This document shows, piece after piece, positions 57,527 through 64,000 of a DNA stretch of 64,000 bases. This stretch comes from Paraglaciecola sp. MB-3u-78 (GTDB lineage Bacteria; Pseudomonadota; Gammaproteobacteria; Enterobacterales; Alteromonadaceae). Location: positions 218,397-282,396 of the forward strand of contig NZ_PJCF01000087.1 of NCBI RefSeq assembly GCF_002835935.1, written 5' to 3'. Position numbers and translations under genes: made by a program. The notes beneath the pieces are model-generated. The model was given only the letters and a program-made list of their open reading frames with translations, ran no database searches and was not told where the DNA came from. Within the stretch, counting starts at the first letter, position 1; every line of letters begins with the position of its first letter.

Positions 57527-58342
57527 ATGAATGACGAAATAGCAATAATTTTAACTCGATTAGAAGTAGAAGAGTTTTGGTATTTAGACTCAATGAGATA
57601 CTCAGTCACGCTCGATGAGGCAGCCTTGGCATGTGTCGGTATTACGTCCCTAAATAGTGAAGGTGAAGAAGACCAAGACACAACGTATGGAGAAGTCCTT
57701 CATACTTCACTCCTAAGAGTTATGAATAGTAATATTGGGAAAATAAAGCGCAAAGAACTTGATTCCCACATACTTTCAATTACAAACAAAATGGTAGAAG
57801 TGCGCGAGATTTACATCAACATGCGCGAAGATTTGAAGGAAAAAGATAAAACTCTTGAACTAGATGATTTTAAAACTCAAGAAAAAGGTCGGCCGTATGT
57901 TACCCGAACAAGTGTGCATGCATGGGTGGCTAAGCACCTACAAAAAAATCTTGTGGGCTGGCAGATAAAACAAGCGGAAAATCAAACGGGAAACGAGAAA
58001 TTAGTCGATGTAAAACCTGACCGCGATCCCCCCATCGCTAGCGCTAAAAATCAAACACTGGTTATTGGTGCATTAGCACAGCTTTGGGTAACTGCAGTAG
58101 GTGCCCCAACCGCTATCACTAAAGGTGACAAGCAGCCAAATGCAGACGGAATGGCAAAAATAGTCGAAAAATATTTAGATGATATGAAGGTGAAAAAGCT
58201 TACATCTAGTTCAATTCGTCAGATTATATCGCCGTGCATTAAGGCATTAAACGAATCTGATGGGGTCGATTCACAAGAGTTCATCAAGTGCGTTAAAGAT
58301 GGCCTGCAACGAATTGAGGATGAATCTCCTATAAGACGGTAG
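57527..58342 (+). CDS. Hypothetical protein, 271 aa
   Basis: Not recognised. A soluble, charged protein. The N-terminal segment has LEVEEFWYLDSMRYSVTLDE followed by AALACVGI. Its C-terminal part contains QTLVIGALAQLWVTAVGAPT and a helical end (SSIRQIISPCIKALNES). AAGG lies at 57521. It precedes the VapE gene by 112 bp, as small replication-accessory or regulatory genes do in satellites, but no role can be assigned. Confidence 0.6.
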   Translation: MNDEIAIILTRLEVEEFWYLDSMRYSVTLDEAALACVGITSLNSEGEEDQDTTYGEVLHTSLLRVMNSNIGKIKRKELDSHILSITNKMVEVREIYINMREDLKEKDKTLELDDFKTQEKGRPYVTRTSVHAWVAKHLQKNLVGWQIKQAENQTGNEKLVDVKPDRDPPIASAKNQTLVIGALAQLWVTAVGAPTAITKGDKQPNADGMAKIVEKYLDDMKVKKLTSSSIRQIISPCIKALNESDGVDSQEFIKCVKDGLQRIEDESPIRR

Positions 58343-58454
58343 CGCCTAACATTCACATTTCTGACAGGTTTTCAATAAAAATGACAGGCTGTCAGAACTT
58401 CTCACCTTTATCATCCATTGTGCCACCTCCTTAAGCAGAAAGAAGTGAGTAACA
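58343..58454. promoter_or_regulatory. Palindromic TGACAG sites upstream of the VapE gene
   Basis: TGACAGG occurs at 58362-58368 and again in the near-perfect palindrome TGACAGGCTGTCA (58382-58394). The pair lies 61-94 bp before the VapE start. It looks like an operator or replication-protein binding site. Confidence 0.5.
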
Positions 58455-60041
58455 ATGGCAAATGCCCCTCATACACCGCTATTAAAAGCCGTTCCTAGTT
58501 CGACATCACCCCTAAAAAGCCCTAAACCGGCTTCAAAAGAGAATGGAGTGACAAGCATACAAGGTGAAAAACCCAAAACTTCAGCACGCGACATAAAAGT
58601 TCCGTCAAGGAAGTTGTCGCATATCAAAAGTCCTGTCCCAGTTGCAGAAACTGAAGACACATCTATTGAGCCAACGACAATAATCGAAGGTGACACAGCT
58701 TCTACTGCATTAGCCCTGCAACCGCAAGACAAACCCAAGTTAGACATGTCGGAGAAAGTGCCAGATGAGAAATTTATAGATGTAGATTCGAATAACCAAC
58801 CGCTGAAAACTATGATTAATGTGGCCATCATGCTTGCTTTTTATGGCATTACGGTTCGCTATAACGTTATTAAAAAAGACTACGAGATAATTATTCCTGG
58901 ACAAGCATTTTGCCCAGATACAGCAGCGAATACCTCATTAACAGTCTTAGTTAGCCTAGCGGCGCTTAACGGGATCTACTCAGGTAACTTTGAACGCTAT
59001 GTCTATGCCTTAGCCAGCAATAATTCATTCAATCCTGTTATGGAATGGGTAGGTTCGAAACCATGGGATGGCAACGACCGAATAACTGACTTAATAAACA
59101 CAATTACGACCGAAGACCAGAATTTTTCGCTGTGTCTAAAACAGATATTAATAACCAAGTGGTTGTTGAGCGGTATGGCTGCAGCTTCAATGCCAAAAAG
59201 TTTTGCTTGTAGAGGGGTGCTTGTTCTACAGGGCCCTCAAGGCTTAGGCAAGACACGTTGGGTTAAAAGTCTCGTAGGCGATGCGGCTCTTTGTGATGAG
59301 GTAATGAAGTTAGATCACCATCTTGATGCCAGTAATAAAGATTCGATTATTAATGCTATCCGGCACTGGATTGTAGAATTGGGCGAACTTGACTCTTCGT
59401 TAAAGAAAGATATCGCAAGACTTAAGGGATTTATCACAAATGATAGAGACAAGCTACGACTCCCGTATGATCGCAAAGAAAGCGATTACCCAAGAAGAAC
59501 GGTATTTGCAGCCACGGTTAATGCCGGTGACTTTCTTGTGGACCCGACCGGAAACACGAGGTTTTGGACACTACCTTGCACAGCGATTAATTACGAACAT
59601 AAGATTGATACGCAACAGTTGTGGGCTCAGGTATATGTGCTGTTTAACAAAGGCGGTAAGGATGCGCAGTGGTGGCTGACGGCTGAAGAACAAGAGCTGT
59701 TAGAGGACTGCAACAGCGCGCATCAGATCGTTAACGCAATATCTGACCAACTTGCAGCTTCACTCGATGTTGATGCCCCTCAAAAGGAATGGCGCAGACG
59801 CTCAGCCACTGAGGTATTGCAGCAAATAGGTATAGATCGCCCTACTAATGTTCAAGCAAGAGATTGTGGCACTTACCTTCGACAAACGTTTGGTGAGCCC
59901 ACACGATCGCAAGGCAAGAGTCGATGGTTGACACCACCTAACATCGATAAGGATATGGCCGAAGCACGAGAAAAAGAAGAAAACAGACCAAAACAGACCG
60001 ATTTTGGGCCTGATTACATCCCAGGTGATGATGAATATTAG
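58455..60041 (+). CDS. VapE-family helicase/ATPase
   Basis: A 528-aa protein. Residues 1-115 are low-complexity and polar. The VapE domain (PF05272-like) follows, with Walker A GPQGLGKTRWV (260-270), a Walker B-like HWIVELGELD (305-314), DKLRLPYDRKESDYPRRTVF and a conserved GNTRFWTLPC. No primase zinc finger or toprim is present, so this is the helicase half only. VapE proteins serve replication of phage satellites and related islands. It supports a replicating or satellite-type element. Confidence 0.9.
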   Translation: MANAPHTPLLKAVPSSTSPLKSPKPASKENGVTSIQGEKPKTSARDIKVPSRKLSHIKSPVPVAETEDTSIEPTTIIEGDTASTALALQPQDKPKLDMSEKVPDEKFIDVDSNNQPLKTMINVAIMLAFYGITVRYNVIKKDYEIIIPGQAFCPDTAANTSLTVLVSLAALNGIYSGNFERYVYALASNNSFNPVMEWVGSKPWDGNDRITDLINTITTEDQNFSLCLKQILITKWLLSGMAAASMPKSFACRGVLVLQGPQGLGKTRWVKSLVGDAALCDEVMKLDHHLDASNKDSIINAIRHWIVELGELDSSLKKDIARLKGFITNDRDKLRLPYDRKESDYPRRTVFAATVNAGDFLVDPTGNTRFWTLPCTAINYEHKIDTQQLWAQVYVLFNKGGKDAQWWLTAEEQELLEDCNSAHQIVNAISDQLAASLDVDAPQKEWRRRSATEVLQQIGIDRPTNVQARDCGTYLRQTFGEPTRSQGKSRWLTPPNIDKDMAEAREKEENRPKQTDFGPDYIPGDDEY

Positions 60042-60336
60042 CAGCAATAGGCTACCCCTTGTCTCTGATGTAGACGGGGGTTTTACAAAACCTGCCTCCC
60101 CGCCCAGCATTTTTCTCATCATCATGTATGGCATGAAATTCTGCCGAACGCTAAAAAATGGTGGGGGTGGGGGTGGGGATGCAAGTCACGCAAACTTTTT
60201 TGTCCAGACAGAAAGCGCCGCGGCTTTTTTCGGCATCTGTGTCCGACTGGTTGTCAGCTGTTTTTTGTCGTTTCCGCTACCCCACCCCCCACCACTTGGC
60301 CAATTACTTAACTATATAATTAAAAAAGGTATATCT
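60042..60336. other. Intergenic region with G-quadruplex-like tracts on both strands
   Basis: A gene-free 295 bp after VapE. The plus strand has GGTGGGGGTGGGGGTGGGG at 60160-60178. The minus strand has GGTGGGGGGTGGGG (complement of 60280-60293). The element also holds part of a G-rich motif repeated near 62191. Replication-origin or regulatory roles are possible; none is shown. Confidence 0.55.
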
Positions 60337-60624
60337 ATGAATAACAACTTTAATGATTTAAACGAAGTCACTGAACAAGAGCTGTCCGAGAGTGTTAATG
60401 ACATGATCAAAGACATCGTTGCTGAACGCATACCAGAGCTTAAGCCAGATACCGAATACACCGTTAAGCAGATATTTAGTGCCCATTGGGAATTGTTTGA
60501 AGTCCAATTTAGACGTGATTTAGGAGGTATGGTTAGCATTTTGGTACAACAACAGTCTCTTCCCCTTAAACATGTTGGTAAGGATTCTTCGAATGCAAAT
60601 ATGTATACAATTAGTAAGCCATAA
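60337..60624 (+). CDS. Small DUF1413-like protein, 95 aa
   Basis: ATG at 60337 is preceded by AAAAGG at 60325; the frame is open much further upstream, but that part is G-rich non-coding DNA. The product starts MNNNFNDLNEVTEQELSESV and has ELKPDTEYTVKQIF and RRDLGGMVSILVQQ, with a final NMYTISKP. This resembles the DUF1413 pattern of small accessory proteins. Function unknown. It ends 10 bp before the integrase start. Confidence 0.6.
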   Translation: MNNNFNDLNEVTEQELSESVNDMIKDIVAERIPELKPDTEYTVKQIFSAHWELFEVQFRRDLGGMVSILVQQQSLPLKHVGKDSSNANMYTISKP

Positions 60625-60634
60625 GGAAACCACC

Positions 60635-61807
60635 ATGCCCATTCTAAATCTAACTCAAGCTATGATGAATAAGCTACCAAAATGCCCTGATGGCAAGTCG
60701 CGAATAGAGCTTTGTGATGCCGTAGTCAAAGGCTTATACGTTGAGGTCAGAACTACCAGCACCGTTGGCAGCTATTACCTCCGCTATAAGGACTTTGACG
60801 GTAAGACATGTCATCGAAAGCTGGGTAGCACAATGGAATTAAAGCTGATCGATGCCAAAGAGCGTACTTTAAAATTAAAGGCCGAGATAAGCAACGGCAA
60901 AGACCCTAAAGAGGAGACGTTAAAAAGGAAATCGATTCCAACGTTTGCCGAGTTCTTTGAAGATAAATATCTACCATTTGCTAAACAACATAAACGTACT
61001 TGGTCGAACGATGAACAGATGTATAAGACTCACCTCAAGGGCGAATTTGGCCACCTGAAACTATCAGCCATCAAACGTGAAGCTGCTCAAAAATTCCATT
61101 CAGGGTTAAAACAACAGGGTCTTACTGGAAGTACTTGCGATCACTATCTAAAATTGTTGCGCCATGCACTAAACCTCGCCGTTGATTGGGACATAATCGA
61201 AAGCAACCAATTGGCTCGCGTTAAGCTGTTTAGAGAGTGCAATCAGATTGAGCGTTACATGAATGATGCTGAGTTGGCTGGACTGCTCAAGGTGCTGCAT
61301 ACCGATGAGAACAGGTCTGTAAGCAACCTAGCGTTATTCCTATTGGCTACTGGTGCTCGTAACAATGAAGCCAGACAAGCTAAATGGGACGACATTGATG
61401 TGGTGAACCGCTTATGGCAAATCCCTGCTGTAAACTCGAAGTCGAAGAAGATACGCAATGTACCTTTGAATGATGCAGCCATTGAAGTACTGGCCAAGGT
61501 GGACACGCAAGATGAGTTTGAATATGTGTTCGTTAATCTCAGAAGCGGTAAACCTTATGCTTGCGTTAAAAAGACTTGGCATCGGCTGAGAGCTGCTGCA
61601 GGCCTACCTAAGTTACGACTACATGATCTGCGTCATCAGTTCGCTTCCATGTTAGTGAATGCGGGAAGAAGCCTCTACGAAGTACAGCAGATATTGGGTC
61701 ATTCTGATCCGAAAGTGACTGAGCGCTACGCCCATCTCACACCCAGCACCCTGCAGCAGGCGGCCAACTCGGTGTCACCGCGACTGGGCCGACCCTCGGT
61801 CATCTGA
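60635..61807 (+). CDS. Tyrosine-family site-specific integrase
   Basis: ATG at 60635 follows AAGGA (60623) and gives 390 aa; the frame opens upstream at 60572. The N-terminal arm-binding domain has VKGLYVEVRTTSTVGSYYLR. The core-binding domain spans about 103-195. The catalytic residues are visible: Arg242 (ATGARNNEARQ), Lys near 270, His330 and Arg333 (RLHDLRHQF), His356 (ILGHSD) and Tyr365 (ERYAHL). It integrates and excises the mobile element. No attachment-site pair could be identified in the window. Confidence 0.94.
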   Translation: MPILNLTQAMMNKLPKCPDGKSRIELCDAVVKGLYVEVRTTSTVGSYYLRYKDFDGKTCHRKLGSTMELKLIDAKERTLKLKAEISNGKDPKEETLKRKSIPTFAEFFEDKYLPFAKQHKRTWSNDEQMYKTHLKGEFGHLKLSAIKREAAQKFHSGLKQQGLTGSTCDHYLKLLRHALNLAVDWDIIESNQLARVKLFRECNQIERYMNDAELAGLLKVLHTDENRSVSNLALFLLATGARNNEARQAKWDDIDVVNRLWQIPAVNSKSKKIRNVPLNDAAIEVLAKVDTQDEFEYVFVNLRSGKPYACVKKTWHRLRAAAGLPKLRLHDLRHQFASMLVNAGRSLYEVQQILGHSDPKVTERYAHLTPSTLQQAANSVSPRLGRPSVI

Positions 61808-61859
61808 GGGCACAATCTGGAGCCAGAACTAGCCACTACGGGACTTTTGGGGGCCAAGG

Positions 61860-62087
61860 ATGGCAACACCCCTGACTGGATTTAGCGCTCGACAGCGGAG
61901 GACTGTAACGCACTTTAGCAACGGGGTTTTTAGTACCTGTATAACGTGGGCGGGGAAGATCATGAGGTATACTAGTGATCCCCTTTTACGTGCAAAAACT
62001 AAACCGAGTAGATTTTACTTGTGGTTGGGATTTGTAGGCATTTGGAAAGGACGTTCACTCATCTCGTTAAATAATGATGGAGCCTAA
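61860..62087 (+). CDS. Possible small protein, 75 aa (phage/satellite type)
   Basis: A low-confidence frame after the integrase. The product includes TGFSARQRRTVTHFSNGVFS and LWLGFVGIWKGRSLISLNND, a type of short protein seen near integrases in gammaproteobacterial elements, sometimes called Ash- or Icd-like. No good ribosome-binding site is present. It may be non-coding. Confidence 0.3.
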   Translation: MATPLTGFSARQRRTVTHFSNGVFSTCITWAGKIMRYTSDPLLRAKTKPSRFYLWLGFVGIWKGRSLISLNNDGA

Positions 62088-62445
62088 AAAACTCCGACAT
62101 CATCAACTGAAAATAGGCCCCAGCCGTTGTACCGCCTGAAAAGGTGGCCAAATTTGGCTGCACTCGCTCACTTCAGCATTTTGCTGGGGTGGGTGGGGAC
62201 GCAGTTTTTGCAAATTTTTTTTCATGCAATAAAAATCAATATAATGATAATTTGGTTTTTCTTTGAGGCAGCAATAGGTAATCTGTTACAGAGGTGATAA
62301 CTTTATAATCATGGACCATTTTTAAATAGTATTAATTTATTGTTAAGCTTTATTTATGCGATAAAAATTTTTAGAAACATGACAGATGGTTAAGAAATTA
62401 AGGGTAATGGATTTGCTTGATGTAAAGTGATGATTAGGGATAAAT
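62088..62445. other. AT-rich intergenic region with a G-rich motif
   Basis: About 360 bp without a credible gene. GGGTGGGGACGCAGTTTTTG at 62191-62210 resembles GGGTGGGGATGCAAGTCACG at 60171-60190, both followed by CAAA and a T run. The rest is AT-rich and probably holds the promoter for the next gene. Confidence 0.45.
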
Positions 62446-63549
62446 ATGAAGATAATTCGTTTCTTAGTTTTGTTGAGCTTGTTTTCAAGTTCTGGTTTTG
62501 TACTATTACCGCTAGCTTACGATTCAGCATCCTTTCTTATATATCAACACTCCAATGAAGCCATTGTCAGGATGCATATGCGTTTTATTCCTGATGCGAA
62601 ATATAATATTGAGTTGCGAAACGCTATCGAAAAAGACGAAATCGATTTAGCAAATCAAATCCATGAAATCGGTAATGAACAAAACGTAGTGTTTGATGAT
62701 GAGCTACTAAAAATATTAGAAGGCAAGAATTCTTCGTGGTCAGCATTCACCCGAAATGGCAGAGATGCTTGGAATGGCGCCAGTAGCGGCAATGTTGCAT
62801 CAAGTGCTGGTCTTGCCGGAGCAATAGCTTCAGATATTAGCGGGATTAGTGACTTCAGGGATTTAGCCAACGAACTTTATGCTTATCCAGATTATGACTC
62901 TTTCACAGTAGGTCTATCTTTGGTGGGGATCTCCGCAACGGTTTTAACTGTTTTTTCATTAACTAATGGTGGAGTATCTGCAATCCCTGGTATCAGCACA
63001 CGGATTGGTACCACAAGCTTGAAGGTTATTCGGACCTCGGGCAAATTATCTAAAAATCTTGAGAAAGTTTTTACAAACCACACTGAAAAAATCATCAATA
63101 AACAAGCGATAGAAAACTTGTCTTTGAAAATTAATGCTTTTGATTTTGCCGATACTCAAAAGTTGAATGAGTTATCTACTCTCGCAAAAAACACCATAAA
63201 TGTTAAAGCCATCAGACCTTTAAATGGCGCCTTGAATGACATTAGAATTATTAGAGGAAATTCGGGATTTGTCGGGCTTTCACGAGGTTTATCGGTAGCT
63301 GACGATCTAGCCGATTTATCAAGATTAAAAAAACTTTCCGCTGTAACTAAGACTAAATTTGCAGGAGCCTTAACCTTGGCGCCAAAACTTGCAAAACCTA
63401 TCTATAAGGTCTTATGGGTATTATTAGAAGCGATAACCTTTCTACTAGGTGCAGCAATTTGGCTATTGAGTGCATTGCTTTACGTTTTCAAGATTGTTAG
63501 GTCAACTATATTAAGCATATTTAAATGGTTTAGATATCGAGCGGACTAG
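62446..63549 (+). CDS. Hypothetical membrane protein, 367 aa
   Basis: Not recognised. It has an N-terminal hydrophobic segment (residues 4-24), a glycine/alanine-rich amphipathic stretch (NVASSAGLAGAIASDISGIS), a mid-protein span (about 155-172) and a C-terminal double hydrophobic stretch (about 325-350) ending in a basic tail (FKWFRYRAD). It could be a membrane-acting effector or an anchored protein. ATG at 62446 is preceded by a weak GGGAT. It lies in the accessory region just before a possible defence-type gene. Confidence 0.6.
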   Translation: MKIIRFLVLLSLFSSSGFVLLPLAYDSASFLIYQHSNEAIVRMHMRFIPDAKYNIELRNAIEKDEIDLANQIHEIGNEQNVVFDDELLKILEGKNSSWSAFTRNGRDAWNGASSGNVASSAGLAGAIASDISGISDFRDLANELYAYPDYDSFTVGLSLVGISATVLTVFSLTNGGVSAIPGISTRIGTTSLKVIRTSGKLSKNLEKVFTNHTEKIINKQAIENLSLKINAFDFADTQKLNELSTLAKNTINVKAIRPLNGALNDIRIIRGNSGFVGLSRGLSVADDLADLSRLKKLSAVTKTKFAGALTLAPKLAKPIYKVLWVLLEAITFLLGAAIWLLSALLYVFKIVRSTILSIFKWFRYRAD

Positions 63550-63870
63550 ATGATATTGAGCACTGTCAAGTTACCGGGCTCGGATGAATTGAATGGTGAA
63601 TTAGCTACCGATGCAAAATTTTAGACGCAACTGTCAGCGCCGATGTAAACCCGCAGATATTTGCCACAGAATAAATATCTATCACCTCTGGAAAATAGCC
63701 CAAATTATACCCGACGGGCGGCAATCAGCGATTGCAGTCATACAACTGACACGTAAACGCCTTAGCTTACTCACTCTGGACTTTTCAACTATACAGGGTA
63801 GTCTAGTTTTCAAGATTGTCGGCCTTGTAAGGTCGCACTAATAAACGATTAGCTGTCAAAGAGGGAACGA
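63550..63870. other. Intergenic region before the truncated right-end gene
   Basis: A 321-bp stretch. A 76-aa frame (63611-63841) is present but lacks a ribosome-binding site and looks like chance. I see no other structure. Confidence 0.4.
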
Positions 63871-64000
63871 GTGAACTTCAATGAATTAGGTATTAAAGAT
63901 CTTCTTCGTCTTCAATCATCGGTCATCGATGAGCTGAAAGATAGAAGGGTTGTTCGCACCAAGAATAATCCACTCGGAGATTATACTGAGTGGCTTGTGG
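63871..64000 (+). CDS. Start of an unidentified gene, truncated by window edge
   Basis: GTG at 63871 follows the strong ribosome-binding site GAGGGA (63861) and opens VNFNELGIKDLLRLQSSVID; the frame stays open to the window edge. RTKNNPLGDYTEWLV resembles the N-terminal GDYAEWLV pattern of small nuclease-like accessory proteins (DUF6998-type). This is inference from only 43 residues. The neighbourhood fits a defence or mobile-island gene. Confidence 0.5.
   Translation, partial: MNFNELGIKDLLRLQSSVIDELKDRRVVRTKNNPLGDYTEWLV

Noticed and set aside
45389..61807. The tRNA-Ile2 gene as attachment site of the integrase element
   Set aside because: No copy of the tRNA 3' end was found near the integrase or elsewhere in the window, and the large repeat genes lie between.
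63611..63841. A 76-aa plus-strand frame before the last gene
   Set aside because: No ribosome-binding site and no recognisable features; its basic, Cys-rich composition looks like chance translation.

Overview
The window looks like chromosome from a marine gammaproteobacterium of the Alteromonadales (Paraglaciecola/Glaciecola/Alteromonas-like). Pointers are the gshB-yqgE-yqgF order, a DUF3718 protein, an XrtA exosortase exopolysaccharide locus, an Oar-like TonB receptor beside a TPR-sulfotransferase, and moderately AT-rich DNA. This placement is inference from gene content; no 16S gene is present.

Layout. (1) 1-13.8 kb: an XrtA/PEP-CTERM-type exopolysaccharide locus in divergent blocks. It holds two glycosyltransferases, a hexapeptide acyltransferase, a parallel beta-helix protein, an FkbM methyltransferase, exosortase A fused to an EpsI domain, a polysaccharide deacetylase, the priming sugar-phosphate transferase, and an export operon (Wza-like lipoprotein, Wzz-like chain-length protein, BY-kinase, outer-membrane beta-barrel protein). 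(2) 13.8-14.9 kb: decayed IS66 and IS982 fragments. (3) 14.9-21.4 kb: a four-gene Wadjet/MksBEFG-like SMC operon in the order C-B-A-D, unlike the usual A-B-C-D. (4) 21.6-26.8 kb: housekeeping genes (cyclophilin, DUF6435-like protein, yqgF, yqgE, gshB, TPR protein, membrane protein). (5) 26.8-33.0 kb: two signalling systems. One is a NarL-type pair whose kinase is split by an IS66-family element with a perfect 8-bp target duplication; the other is a LytS-like kinase with two LytTR regulators. (6) 33.4-39.0 kb: a TPR-sulfotransferase and a TonB-dependent receptor split by an ISAs1-family element with a perfect 10-bp duplication. (7) 39.3-45.1 kb: small genes, an MbnH/MbnP metal pair, and a divergent surface protein (choice-of-anchor B, Calx-beta) ending in a GlyGly-CTERM-like tail. 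(8) 45.4 kb: tRNA-Ile2(CAU). (9) 45.8-55.3 kb: two tandem giant secreted paralogues, each with 14 RCC1 blades, thrombospondin type-3 calcium repeats and FG-GAP/VCBS repeats, and with duplicated upstream and downstream flanks. (10) 55.5-64 kb: an accessory region with a serine recombinase, a VapE helicase, a tyrosine integrase and several unknown proteins; a gene continues past the right edge.

How it fits together. The first block should make, modify and export an acidic exopolysaccharide. The SMC operon probably defends against plasmids. The right half is surface proteins followed by mobile DNA. Two complete IS insertions have each broken a gene that rejoins perfectly in frame when the IS and one target copy are removed, so both disruptions look recent. 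The most unusual features are the rearranged Wadjet-like operon and the paired 14-blade RCC1 proteins, which show a 206-bp perfectly identical patch suggestive of gene conversion.
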